Positions 1 through 11,372 of a stretch of DNA of 64,000 nucleotides are shown here, one piece after another; position 1 is the stretch's first letter, and the number at the start of each line of letters is the position of its first letter. The stretch is from Candolleomyces eurysporus (lineage: Eukaryota > Basidiomycota > Agaricomycetes > Agaricales > Psathyrellaceae). The notes under the pieces are model-generated. The model ran no database searches, was not told the origin of the DNA, and saw only the letters and a list, made by a program, of their open reading frames with translations. A program made the translations under genes and the position numbers. The stretch covers positions 1 through 64,000 of the forward strand of contig JANBPK010000929.1 of assembly GCA_027579435.1 (NCBI GenBank). Reading direction: 5' to 3'.

Positions 1-15
1 TGCATTGCGGTGTTC

Positions 16-1902
16 CTACACGGCTGGCCACATCTCGCGTTCCTTCCCTTTCTCGTCTCCTCGAGACTCCAATTCCAATCTGTCTACTTCACTAATCACG
101 TTGTTATCCGAGTTAAGATTCGAGTCGACCTTTTGTCTGCCGTTGTCTTCAGCGCGTTGGACTGGAGCGTTTGCGTTGACGCAGTCTGGCTCAACCTCTG
201 CGATGGTTTGGCCTCCCGAGTCTGAGTGACTTGTGGGCCCGATATCCTGTCCAAATTCCTGTACCACTTCAGTATGTCGTCTACCGATCCATCGACGAGG
301 TTGGCTGCTTGAGGGCGCTCCGTGTTCTTGAGACTCCGGATCGGTGCTGGTATTGTAACTCTGTCCTTGAGATTCTCCATCTCCTAATCCGCCAGGGGAG
401 AAGGCCATGGAAGCTGAGATCTCTGTTGAGAGTGGGCCGATACGTTCCCATTTACGAAGCTGAATGATGAAGCGAGCCGTGAGGAGGGCGGAAAGTCTTG
501 AGACCCAATTAGCATTAACGTGTATCAGCGCTGGACATATGGTGACGCACGGAAGGTTGAAGCTGTTCAATGGCCTTGCAAAGCCGCCCCAGACACCCTG
601 AGAGAGCCAAAGGCCTCAAGCGTTTGCTCAAAGTTGGCGAGAACAATAACACATACCAAGTTGCATATGGCCGTGACTATATTAATAGCAAGGACAGCCC
701 TGGTGATTGAGATGCTTGAGCTCGAGACACATTGTCCCATGATACTGCTCAGAGGTAACGCACGTCAGGTACATAAGGCCTGGATACCGCGGAAGCGGAA
801 ATATTAGCCACGATTGGTGGCAAGACGACTCTGGAAGATACGGTACCTTGCGAAAAGATAACGTAGTGAAGCGACTTGGTTGGATTATCCCAAAATTTGA
901 CGTCCTCTCTGACCGAGGTCCATGCACGGATAGCTGCCATGGTAAATGCGAGGATTTCGAAGACGCCCACCATAACTCCAATAGCTATTCCGACTATCGA
1001 AATGTTGGATGCCCCTCAGGTAGACTGCAAGAGCTGGGATGCTTACGACTGGTCGAATCAATGTCCGATGAGCTATATTGTCGCTTCAAGAACAGAATAA
1101 GGTGACGTACTTTGTGATTGCAGGTAGATCAGAGCATCGGGCAAAAGGTAAGCGAACCTAAATGGTAGAAAGATCAATATTGAAGAACAAGGGACTCGGG
1201 AAGGAGCTTGACAGACGATGAGTGATATCAGAATGGCTGCACCAAGCGTGGCAATAGCTCCCTTGACGACCTTGTTATCGTTACAGATGGCAAAGGTTCG
1301 TAGGCCCCAGACGGCTATGAGATAGACTTAATCGCTCAACTCTGATTGGAATCAGGAGGAGTGGAACGTACAGAGTACGCCAATGTTCCCGAATACGGCG
1401 CAGGTGGCCGATACCTTGGCGACCGTGTTGCAACTATTGACAGTAAATCACTAGACATAAACGAGAGGTGGAATACCCGACGAACTGGCGGACGCATAAG
1501 CTGAGAGTATTGGCCAGAGAACCGGAACGACGTACCCTAAGCCCGGGGAGTGTTCCATTGCTCACTTTGGTTAGCATCCATAGCAAATTTGCTATGAGGT
1601 AATAGCGACAGCAGAAGTAGAAAAACGTCGACAGTCTCTTGGGGTTCTTCCAAATAAATTGAATTTCATCGGGGAAGGTGAGCAAGTAGTCGTAGTAGAT
1701 GAGCGCTGGATATCGCAAGGGAAATCTCAATGCCAGAGAATTTGACTAGTCCACGCGTACGTACTGATGCTGCTGAACTGGATGCCAAACTCGGCACTAG
1801 GATCGACAAGGTTGGGGTCAATTGACAGGTCAACGTTCTTTTGATGTGGAGGACTCACCGTGCGAGTTGAGCTCTTCTCAGAACTGCGGGGTCAACCGAC
1901 AT
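16..1902 (-). CDS. DUF6533-type multi-pass membrane protein
   Basis: This is a several-exon minus-strand gene. The exon around 1560-1710 encodes the DUF6533 signature (LIYYDYLLTFPDEI, then IQFIWKNPKRLS and an aromatic helix). Further hydrophobic helices are read near 1380-1440 (TVAKVSATCAVFGNIGVL), 1220-1330, 880-1010 (GVMVGVFEILAFTMAAIRAW) and 440-560 (NWVSRLSALLTARFIIQLRKWE). The last is typical of the C-terminal helix of these proteins. A polar Ser/Gln/Asp-rich tail of about 120 residues ends at a TAG at 16-18. Donor GTACGTA near 1767 and acceptor CCAG near 1711 join the first helix to upstream sequence. The start is uncertain: the ATG at 1902 needs at least one more intron. The family is an Agaricomycete seven-helix family of unknown function; a receptor-like role is only inferred. 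Confidence 0.7.
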
Positions 1903-3582
1903 ACTGTACGAGTGACTGGGTGAACGAATGAGGCTTGGGTATGTACTTATCACAGCCGATGACTATCATGTCGTGGAGATGCCATCAAGCAAGGGAAGAC
2001 TTCGATGAGAGCTTCTGAGTATTCGAATTCACAGGGTTCCTCCGTCTTGCCTCCGTCCAATGTCCCTCTCCCTCGTGGAACGCGGATAGGACGCTTTTTC
2101 AGGTACCGCCTTGGGCCCCGTTGCCTGGAACCATTTCGATGAATTAGCTTCTCAGATTTGATAAGGGAAGTTATCTTTCGAGTTGAGAAAGTGAGAAGCT
2201 TAAATCAAGCGTAATGCTGAAGAGAATGATTATCAGGCACCGCTGGGATCTGATTACCGATTGACAGAATACCGAGAAAGCGCATACGATCCAGCGTCCC
2301 TCCCACAGTATGCACCTTTTAGTGTCAGAACGCGAAGAAGCTCGATTACAGATATTTATCACCACTTTGCCACTTTGCCAAGATCACCCGAGCCGGTGCA
2401 AAACTTAGATAGTATACGAGTACGAGGGAAAGAGAGGGGTATAATTAGCCAAGTGCTGGTAGGACGATGTCTATCTATCGTGCCGGAATGAGACTCAATT
2501 GGAGAAGTGCCAGGTCGTCGTTCGGTGCGCCTGATAAATGTCCTCTGCCATCCTACCATCTTCTTCATCACGGTTCATTGTGTGTTCAATAAATATCTCA
2601 CTCAACTCATGGGCCATTAGCCTCCGCTCTATGTTAGTGCGGCTCTTGTTCACTCTGGGTAATTGGGCCAAGCCTTGAAGCCCTTCTTAAATGGTACCTC
2701 TGAGCCTTCAAGTTGTCAATTATGGTGGATGCGGGTGATTCGTGTACGCTATGAGGAGTCTTGCGAATCAGCAGAGATCGGAATCTCTCGCTCGAAACCT
2801 TTTTTTTTTCGACAGCTAATTAAATCCACTGTCGCGAGGCCATGAGAAGAGACAAGGGCCGACAGGAAGCGTGGCGTTGGGATTGCTTGCGGATTGTCTT
2901 TCGCAGGGGGAAGAAGTAGTGAGGGTGGGTAAAGTAGGAGGCTTGAAACGATCCTTGAGGAGGTAAGATATCAAGGGTATGGTCCAGGCCGGAGTAGAGA
3001 AATGCAGGAGAAGCTCGCTTTCAAGCCTATCGACGACTGACTCCGTGATCAGTGCTCGTGGAGAAATCCAATTAAACGAGGCAATCATTAGGTTGTCAAC
3101 GAGGTCTTGAGTGACAGGAGAAAAGTCAACGACGATCAGAGGTTAGGATCGTATGGGTCATAATAATCCACTTCCTGAATGCGCATCCAAGCCTGTAACA
3201 TGAGACTAAGAACCTGTTCCAACTAAAGGGATTTTACTGAGCCGTCAATGAAGACGGGCGGGATCGAAGCGCAAGAGCGTCGGAGTAAAAGAGGCGGCTC
3301 CTCGTGATCGGGATTTGACCAAACCTTCTGCGAATAGTCCTGGATGACTTCTTCGAAAGACTCTGCGAAGTTCAACAAGAATGCGACGACAACTCGTGCC
3401 CTCGCTCTGACAGTTCAAACCGCGTACATCATATCCGACTGCTCATCTGAAGGAGCGTCTGGAGTGTTATTAAAATTTTTTAGGGCTGTCGGCGGTGCTC
3501 ACACAAGAAAAGAGTGATTTTCCCCAAAAAGATAAAAATTGCACGACTACACAGGACTGGAACAGATCAACTAACAACGCGC
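1903..3582. other. Gene-poor stretch with a possible decayed minus-strand gene
   Basis: No complete gene is recognised. On the minus strand, 2816-3088 and 3190-3420 hold protein-like fragments (for example VVAFLLNFAESFEEVIQDY near 3330-3410, then LQAWMRIQEVDYYDPYDPNL near 3150-3200). They are interrupted by stops and could be exons of an unrecognised or decayed gene. The rest shows nothing I can support. Confidence 0.3.
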
Positions 3583-4916
3583 TCACTCGAAGTCCTCAAA
3601 GTCGAGGTCGAGTTCACGCTTACCGGGAGTCACGGTAGCCGTGTAGTGGTCATTGGCATCACCACCGCGGCTAGTATCGTGTCCAACAACAGCGAGCTTT
3701 CTCTTGCCACCTTGCTTGTAAGTCACAGTTCGGAGAGCACCAACAGGGCCCTGGCCAGTCCATCCGTTAGGGCTCCTGTCGATGATCGGGTACTCTTTGC
3801 CGTTCTGCGGGATGGCCTTCTTGCCGGCGAGCCCTGCATCTTTGTGGGTGGAGGCGTAAGGCCTATTGTTGAAGTTCTTGGGCTGGGGTGAGGTAGATAG
3901 GTCAGAACAATCGTAATGAGAGATGAAGAACTTGGAGATAACGAACCTGTTTGTTGATGGGGTTACGGCCGACCGGTGTCTTTGAGTGGAGGTAGCTGTT
4001 GAACGCAGACTGGCGAACGGCGCGTCCGTCGGTCTTGTCTGTGAGGGGTGAAAGAACCGATCGTAAGAAAAGGGTCCAAACGAGTCGATAGCTAAGAAAA
4101 AATACGTACGAGATCCAACGATGACAGTATCCTTGCGTCCGGGAACACCCTCAGTTTTCCTCAATTTGTCGTTAGCGGCACGGAATCGCTGCTTGACGTT
4201 GTTCTTCTGCTCCTTCGAGACCCTGTTTTTGGTGCTGGCCTGGTTCGCTGGGGATGGGAGTCCCTTGGCTTTCCGATCGGCCCTGCGAGCAGTCTGGGCA
4301 TCCTTCTTCGCCGTCTTCTGGGCGGGAGTGTTCTTTTTTGAGGCCCACTGCGCCGTCTTGGAGGCTTTCGTGTCCTTCCTGTTGTTGGAGATGACACGGC
4401 TCTTCTCGGCATTGCGAAGTTTGTCGGACTTCGCGTTGAGCTGAGCCGAATTGAGCTTGCCTTTGGCTTTCTCCGCCGTTCGGAAGTTGTCCACGGTCTT
4501 CTTGATATCATTTGTCTTCTTCTGCACGAGCCTAGTGTTGGCGGTGGTCTTCTGCTGCTTGGCTCGTTGTTTCTGACCCTGCTTCTTCTGCACGTCGAGG
4601 ATACCCTGCGAGATGTTGCCCTTCTGCGAGCCAGAAGACTTTTTCTTGGGTGCGGCGGCGGCGGATTTCGCAGCCCCCGTAGCAGGGGCTTTGGCTTTGC
4701 CCTTAGCCCGAACGGCCAAGTCTACGATACGAGCCATCATCAGCATATACATTACATAATACCGACCAAATACTCACCGTCGAAAGCGACATCGATCACC
4801 TCGCGAGCAGCAACATCGGAGCAGAGCTCTCCGTTGCAGAGAGGCGCAGGAGCAGCATGGACGACTGCAAAGAGGGCAGTGGAGACGAGTGCAACGAAAG
4901 AAATGGAGAACTTCAT
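3583..4916 (-). CDS. Secreted lysine-rich protein with RNase N1/T1-like C-terminal domain
   Basis: There are four exons (4916-4778, 4721-4110, 4038-3947, 3882-3583) with GTGAGT, GTACGT and GTTCGT donors, summing to 380 codons plus stop. Residues 1-22 form a clear signal peptide (MKFSISFVALVSTALFAVVHA). Residues 48-250 are extremely Lys/Ala/Gln-rich with many basic dipeptides, and probably disordered or coiled. The last exon (residues 282-380) is a compact domain: a YP motif at 312-313, then GPVGALRTVTY with Arg332, a hydrophobic strand ending VVGHD with His349, then DHY. That order (E/Y-P, G-P-x-G-x-x-R-x-V, V-x-x-H) follows the guanyl-specific RNase N1/T1 family, where Glu, Arg and His are catalytic; Glu311 could be the acid. 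The family assignment is inference, because overall similarity is low. The long basic region is not part of normal RNase T1 proteins. No sign of truncation. Confidence 0.55.
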
Positions 4917-5844
4917 CGTGCGATAGCGATTTAAGACCAGCTGTAGGTAATGTGGTTGAGGGGGAGGATTGGGAGAGACCGGCTCTGGAGGATCTTCCAA
5001 CGTTCGAAGTGCCTTTTTATACGACTTACTCTTATTGACATATTTGGAAAAACCGAATTGAGTTCCTGACGGCGACGGGCAATCCATGCTGAAACGTCAA
5101 TCTCCCATCGGATCATCACCTAAGCAAATCCACTACGGCCCATAAGGAACTTTGTTTACGGTCTTCTAGGCTTCCGTGGAGAGCGGTGGGAGCCTAAGAG
5201 CTGCCTCTGGTGGACGCCCAGGACTTCGTTCTCTAGTAGGAGAGACCGCTCGCTAGCACCGGCTTTCGAATACCCTACTTATTCGCAACAGCATTATCAC
5301 TCCCATTGCCACAAATGACCCAAGAAAGGTTATGTAAGTCGATGGCCGGGTCCGATCCTCCAGGTCGCCACTGCTCGTGAAGGGTGTGGGAGTATTTTGG
5401 GGTATTTTTGCTTGAAACCTTTGTCGCTCCTTCGAATGTTCCGAGATGATAGCTGACTGATTTTCGGTACCATCGCCGCAGAGCCGAGGACGAGGCAGAA
5501 GTAATAGCTGCCGGACACACCACGCTGCTCGAGCGCTCGTTCCAGGCTTCACCGACCGGAAAGCGGGACGCCGGAGAGGCAGCGCTCGTGGTGCATCCGT
5601 ATTTTTTGATATGTTTCGAAGTTTCACCGCCTCCGGACAATGGGTTGTCAGATGAAGTCGAGAGTGGGGTATCTATAATGACCATTGCACCCATCCCTTC
5701 AATCGGATATCACTTCTGGGCGCTGAGAACCCCACCATGGACTGGGCGGCTGTACCGGTGGATGCTGGTAACAGTACTTTAGGAAGGAAGGAAGAGACCG
5801 GTTTCCTCAACACCTTAGACATCCATCCTCGAACCTCACATAGT
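4917..5844. other. Intergenic stretch, no supported gene
   Basis: A minus-strand stretch at 5253-5627 would end in one hydrophobic helix (TYITFLGSFVAMGVIMLL), but the preceding sequence is low-complexity and has no recognisable domain. It may be a decayed membrane-protein end. Nothing else is seen. Confidence 0.25.
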
Positions 5845-6669
5845 ATGCCAACAATCGTCCTTACCGAAGACGAATGGGACGCCCAATTCGACACTCTCCT
5901 TCCTACCTTCACCGATCTCTTCACAGCTGGCGTGGACTCAACGAAGCTGGGTGGAGAGGTGAAGTCTATTGTTGACGACCATCCTACTTCGGCATGTGTG
6001 GAAGCACTCGCAACCACTCTCATCCAAGCAGGCGAATCATCCCCGAAATCTGTCGACACAGCTGTTCAAGCTATCGCTTCGCTACGGACGCAGTTCGGCA
6101 AAACTGAAATTCGTTTCTCAGAGAACGACCATACGTTCCTTTACGTATTCGACGTCCGATTCCTAGACCTACTGAACACCACTCTCAACGGACTCCAGTT
6201 GGGCCAGCCGTCCCAAAAGACAATCGATCCATCGAATCAAACACTTACATCGGCACTGTTGAGCGCTTCGGCTCTTCAGCACGGGTTGATCGAGCGGAGC
6301 TCAATCCCATACCGACTTGCGTACGATGGGTTGCAGCTCAATGGGGCGAAGAGCAAGAAAGGGAAGCAAGAGGTCAATGCAATCGGCGCCCTTATCCATC
6401 TTGCTCTTGCTGGAAAGAAGATGATGGCTGGTGAACTCGGACAATTGCACGACAAGGAGGCCGTCGTTCGAGCGTTGAAAGAGAATGTGGCCATTGAGCA
6501 CAGTCGGGCTCAGGCTTTGCTTCAGGTACGCGATTTTTGCCTGACTATTCCTCGTTGACCTGGAACTGATCTTCGATTTCCCTGTCAGTTAACTGTTGAG
6601 AACGCTGAAAACAACTTCTCCAAGTCATATACGGCCGAAGAAGCGTGGAACGTTCTCTTCCCAAATTAA
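5845..6669 (+). CDS. Conserved hypothetical alpha-helical protein
   Basis: There are two exons: 5845-6525 and 6589-6669. The donor is GTACGC and the acceptor CTGTCAG; phase 0 on both sides gives 253 residues. I chose the ATG at 5845 (MPTIVLTEDEWDAQFD) over the in-frame ATG at 5737 because the upstream segment is compositionally unlike the rest. The protein is acidic and leucine/alanine-rich, with no signal peptide and no membrane helix. It has a helical middle (residues about 90-150) and a charged helical C-terminus ending AWNVLFPN. The clean splice phase and amphipathic pattern support a real cytosolic or nuclear protein. I do not recognise the family. Confidence 0.6.
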
Positions 6670-6807
6670 ATCAAATTATATATTCAGAACAATACTTGTA
6701 TTTCTACGAATTCTTAAATCTCGAAATTGTACGTCTAGTCACCCCCAGGCGGCATAATTCACATTCCGGCCTCCGCCTAACTGAAATCCGACACGGAGGT
6801 CAGCCGA

Positions 6808-7277
6808 TGCAGTGGTTTTGGTGCAAATTCAAGGGTAACTATCGTCAAGCGAGTGGTGCACCATTTGCAAGTTACCGTCCAGGGTTGTAAGCATGTGAGC
6901 GGTGCACCAAAATTGCACCAAAATGCCTGTCAACGCCGTCATAAGTTGATTAAATTAAATTCGGAACAAAAACAAACAAGGAAACATAACACATTCCCTC
7001 TACTATGTACCTACCCCTCCCCACTACACAAGTAACCTAAAATTTAGAATTACTTCAAAAATTAACACAACAGAACTGAAAATGACTGCGCCTTTGGCGC
7101 AGAAGATTGATATACCTGGCCCTAATCCCTAACCGAACCCTAAGCCCGAACCCTAAGCCGCGCGGAGGTGCGCGGGGCGTACCTAAAAAGGGAAGAAGGA
7201 GGGGGACGATAATATCGTCTTTGGTGCACCACTCTGTTCACGATAGTTACCGTCTTTTGGTGCACCAAAACCACAGC
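6808..7277. mobile_element. MITE-like nonautonomous element with ~55-bp terminal inverted repeats
   Basis: The left end (6808-6862) begins TGCAGTGGTTTTGGTGCA and contains GGGTAACTATCGTCAAG and GTGGTGCACC. The right end (7223-7277), read in reverse complement, gives TGCTGTGGTTTTGGTGCACC followed by GGTAACTATCGTGAAC and GTGGTGCACC, so the termini are imperfect inverted repeats of about 55 bp. The 360-bp interior has no coding potential. It holds further GGTGCACC copies, a perfect hairpin (CTGCGCC-TTT-GGCGCAG near 7086-7102) and degenerate CCCTAA units at 7120-7157. No obvious target-site duplication is visible, so the exact ends are approximate. Confidence 0.6.
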
Positions 7278-8063
7278 ACCAGGTGCCTGCAACGCATACA
7301 CGGCCGTCGGTCGTGCTCCTCAGCTCCTTTTTCTCTCCCACCCGCCCATCTCTCCTTCATAGTGTGTGGGTTCGGCACGGATTCCAGTTCGCTGGAAGGC
7401 CACATTTGGTCGGAGAGCCTCGTCGCTCTCCTTCGTGTTCCTACCTGCGCGCTCCCGACTTCTGGTGAGCAAGCCTCCCGCTTGATCGGTTTTCCCATCT
7501 CCCACTCACTCACAGCACTTGCAGACCGCTCTCCGAATTATTCAGGAGCGATTTATGCAGCGCATGTGTTTCGGTGACTTTCATCTCGCTGGAACTCACC
7601 CAGCGGGACCGTGGGATTCTCCGATCGTGCTCGCCGACTGGGCGCTCTCCCGAGCTCCCGCCAGAAGCCGCCCCGACCTTGGAGACTAGGATATAGCATT
7701 GCGCTATACCCTCCGTTTCCAACTTGAATGGGACTTCTCTCTCCTCCATTTGGGCTTTCTCTTCCTCACTCGAAACCAATATATTCATCTGTATAGTTTC
7801 CGGCGTGAGATCTGAGTGATGTCCCTCAGGTTCTCACCCGGATCTTTCCCTCTTCTCCGCTCCGTCTTCCCTAACTTGCCTGAGGCCTCTATAAGCTTCG
7901 GGTACTTGTACCCCAGGGCCAAATTGCGCCAAGCTTTTTCTGTTTCGTACAACGTGACGGTGTGAACTATTTCCCCTTCCCAGTCAAACCAGAGAGGCCT
8001 CGGAACCTGCCGCGCGAAGCGACGGCCCGCTGAACCCAAGTCGTACTTGGTTCACTCTCAGAG
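7278..8063. other. Unassigned sequence between MITE and GTPase array
   Basis: No known gene. A minus-strand stretch at about 7510-8039 reads as basic, protein-like sequence (for example RPLWFDWEGEIVHTVTLYE) without an ATG or a known domain. It sits where the body of a fourth GTPase copy would be expected from the repeat phase, but it does not resemble that gene. Confidence 0.3.
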
Positions 8064-8550
8064 GCTTTTGAAGCCTCCCGGCCAAGGAGAGGATTTCTAG
8101 GTTTACTAAGGGTAGTGCCCACGTTTTCCGTTATCGCGAGCGCCAATCCTCGATCTTTCGATAAGGCTCGTTCCAGGGGTTGAAAGTCTTTAGTATCGTT
8201 TCATGCTGCGGATTTCATACCCCCTGTCACATTATCGACGACGATTGACTAGTGGTAAAAGACACCTCGCGGTTGAGGAGAGTGAGTGAACAATCGGCCG
8301 GAAGGGATTGCGAGGTTCGGCATGTCCTACTCTAAGGGCTCCCATCCCGAGTAGGCCGTTCTAGCATTGGTCTGAAGTCCGTGTGATACGCCTGTATTCT
8401 AGTCTCGAGCCTTTGGATTGCGTTCGTTGCACGAATATCCAATGCCATACATTTTTGATGGACTGCCAGTGGCACGAAAAGCGCAGTGTGGGGCGAGGCA
8501 AGGAGGCATTCGAACGGGAAGCCGTGTTCTCACCACACCCTGTGTGGTTT
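8064..8550. repeat. Orphan copy of the GTPase-array upstream repeat
   Basis: The sequence at 8064-8180 (TTATCGCGAGCGCCAATCCT followed by ATCTTTCGATAAGG and CTCGTTCCAGG) matches blocks at 10507-10640, 12930-13060 and 15330-15450. A second matching part (GGCACGAAAAGCG, GAGGCAAGGAGGCATTCGAACGGGA) lies at 8441-8532. About 240 bp of unrelated sequence separates the two parts here; in the other copies they are adjacent. In the other three cases the block lies immediately 5' of an AIG1-like gene. Here no such gene follows. Confidence 0.6.
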
Positions 8551-8862
8551 ATCTATAAACCAGGCCCCTGGTGTTCTGGGGCTCCCCAAGTTAGATTCGT
8601 ACCTTCTTTACCCGATGAACAAGGGCTCAAAGGTTTGCTAAGAAATGCAGACGCTCTTTGGATGCTCTCACCGCCAGGGGGCAGACGTATCTGGTGATGG
8701 CCGTCCAGATGCAACGGGCGCGACGCGAACTAATTCAATTACTGATAATCTGAGGAACTAAGCAAAGAAATCATAAAGTCAGACATGGAAAGGCAAGGGC
8801 GTCGTAATGTACATCTCGTATAGATCTCTTGTAGCTTCAGATTGCCATGAAAGAAAGGACGA

Positions 8863-10434
8863 TCAGTGTATGCCAAACAAACTATCAATAGCACGTCCGA
8901 GCGACGCGAAAAATCCGCCTCCAGATCGTCGACGTTGAAGGTCAGCGATCTGTCTGGAGTACTCTTCTTGTCTCTCGCGGGATTGATCCGCGTCCGCTCG
9001 GCGCTGATTTTCCAGTTCTTCCATCTGGTTGAGGTATTGTTCCTGCAGTCGCTGTTGTTCTTTCTTGGCCTCAGCGTCCATGTCCTTCAAACGCTGCTCG
9101 AGATCAGCCTTCTCCTTCTGGAAATTGTTCGCCAGATTCTTGGACTCCGCTTCGATGCGGCTCATCTCCTTCTGAAGCTTCTTGGCCTCAGCCTCGATCT
9201 CGCGACGCGTTTCTTCGTCTTTCGCGTTCATGGCGGCTGAAGTTGTATTGAAAAGAATGCGCATTAGAATTGAACAGAATGATCATGTGAGATCGTTGGC
9301 GAGACACTCGTACCTTGCCATTCATCCTGAAGATCTATCATCTCCTTCCTATGTCGCTCCATCTCTGCAAGAAGCTCCTTGTTCAGTTCCGTTCCAGCAG
9401 AAGTCTGCAAAATATCCTTCTTCTCGTCGACAATCTCCCTCTGGATCTGCAAGACCAGCGGATTATTGTCCAAGAGACGTTTGATAATTGCCTGCGCAGA
9501 CTCCAAAGTATGATCATGGCGAAGCATCTGGGCGCCCTTCTCCAATACGGGTTTGAAGAAAAGATCGTCCGACGCCAATTCGCGTTCCCTGGCCTCACCG
9601 ACGTCTGTACCGACTTGTCCCCACATGTTGGTGAGGATGATGACGTTCTTGAGAGTACTGTCTCCACAAAGCTCTCGGAACATCCTGAAGTTACGGGTCG
9701 AGATACCGCCCATGCGGAAGTCGGAGATCCTGTGGATATAGATGACGCCCGCAAGCTTCTTGCCATGCTGGTAACTGAGAACGATTTATGTAGTGTCGGC
9801 CAAGCGGTATACAACGGTCAAGGGAAAGGGCAACACTTACGTCTCGGTTAGGAAGAGGGCGATCATCCGAAGAATCTCGGTGTCGCTCTTGGTCGTGTCG
9901 TCGAAGCCAGGAGTGTCGATGAGAGTGACTGACCGTCCGTCGAGCATGAACGGAGGAGCAACCTGGACAACGTTCGTGCAGGAACGTAGGCCGCTGCTGA
10001 TCCTCATATGTGAACCACTGACGGTATTTATGAACTGTTTAGGACAAGGCAATGAGTCAAGCATGCTGGTAATCATGAATCTATCATAGATCTACCGTCG
10101 TCTTTCCACTTCCAGTGGCGCCCATAACTCTGGAGTTGATGAAGGTCAGAGACGAACGACAGGCAAAGTACTCGAGGCGATCACTAACGCGATGACAACA
10201 TTATCTGGCTGTTCCTGAGGTTGTGAAGGTGGGAGAGGGGTCGAGGTTTGAGACCTCGTCGATGGTCTTGGATCCCGGGTCTGGTATGGCGGCGAGGGAC
10301 TATGAATAACACTAGTGAGTATGATAGGGTCCTTCAGTGCAACGTTGGGAAAGCGCTCACAAGGCCGCCGGAGCAGGCATAGGCATGGAAGGGGCTGGGG
10401 CGAAGTCGTTTCGAGGAGACGCGATGCCAATCAT
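8863..10434 (-). CDS. AIG1/GIMAP-like GTPase, array copy 1
   Basis: There are six exons (10434-10361, 10311-10189, 10129-10096, 10034-9841, 9774-9314, 9236-8863) summing exactly to 419 codons plus stop. A proline-rich N-terminus of about 60 residues precedes the G domain. P-loop GATGSGKTT is at 69-77, the G3 motif DTPGFDD at 117-123, and a G4-like TNMW at 190-193, after a segment (HRISDFRMGG) characteristic of AIG1/septin-like GTPases. From about residue 295 there is a long Glu/Lys/Gln/Arg coiled coil, ending in a short amphipathic segment (SLGRAIDSLFGIH). The intron between GKTT and the following FINTVSG lies just after the P-loop. Known AIG1/GIMAP proteins are membrane-associated GTPases linked to immunity in plants and animals; the function of fungal members is unknown. 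Confidence 0.85.
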
Positions 10435-11372
10435 TCGGAAAGGTAGACAATCGAAAGTGTTCTTGGGGACACCTGGGGATAGTACTTGAGTCACCTCCCA
10501 GCGGCTTTTAAGTCTCCACCCTGAGAGCGAATTTCCAGGTCGGTCAAAATTTGTGCCTACACGTTTCCCGCTATCGCGAGCGCCAATCCTCCATCTTTCG
10601 ATAAGGTTCGTTCCAGGGAACCCGTGTAAAGCTAGGATCAGCGCTACATAACTGCGAGGTGCCTCGAATCATACCTTCTTTATCGATAATGGGACAGTGG
10701 TATGAAAACCGCAGCATAAACGAGGCAAACGTTCGAGCGGGAGGCCATGCTTTAGGGTTCCAATGTCCCTGCTGACCCTCTCCGGCAAGCGATCTGTGGG
10801 CTTATTATTGATGGTGGCGATTGAATAATCGCAGCGGCGTTGCCAGTGATCCGAATTAGGCAGCTTGTATTCTCAGCGAGCCCGACAATACAACTCCAAG
10901 CCTCGTGGAAACAGTGCAAAGCAGTTGCCTCGTGCAATTTTAGTTGAGAAATGCTCGGAAGAAGTTGGAAGAAGGCAGAGGTGAAAAACATGATGATGGT
11001 GAGGTTTCTTCACAAGGTTCGAACGCTGAACATCCAAGAAACTTGACGATCTGAATCGAACCACAGGACTGCCAGAAAGAAAAGTCTCTATCGATCTATC
11101 GTGCAACTTGCCAAAGCTCAGTTAACAGGTCGATACCTTTGCCCGCCCCTTTCTGTTCTAGAATTACTGTCATCAACAGGAGAAACAGCTTTTATTGATT
11201 TTGCGTGCAGACAGGAACCAGTGAAGCTACGGAAGGAGCGTTGACACACCCAAGTTGAATACAGCTCAAGTACAGCTTCGGTGCAAATTCATACATGAAA
11301 AGAACAAATCATTGTAACGTACATCTCGTAGAAATCTCGTATCACAGCACATTGCCATGAAGGAGAAGACGA
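10435..11372. repeat. Upstream repeat unit of GTPase copy 1 and spacer
   Basis: 10507-10755 is the duplicated upstream block (GCTATCGCGAGCGCCAATCC, then CTTTCGATAAGG, then AACGAGGCAAACGTTCGAGC) shared with the other array units. Similarity continues to about 10890 (GGTGGCGATTGAAT). It probably carries the promoter of the minus-strand gene starting at 10434. The remaining spacer has no supported gene. 11316-11377 matches 8809-8867 and represents the conserved 3' flank of the array genes. Confidence 0.6.

Noticed and set aside
2171..2571. Open stretches on both strands near 2.2-2.6 kb
   Set aside because: They overlap in opposite directions, are low-complexity basic sequence and do not join to neighbours by splicing.
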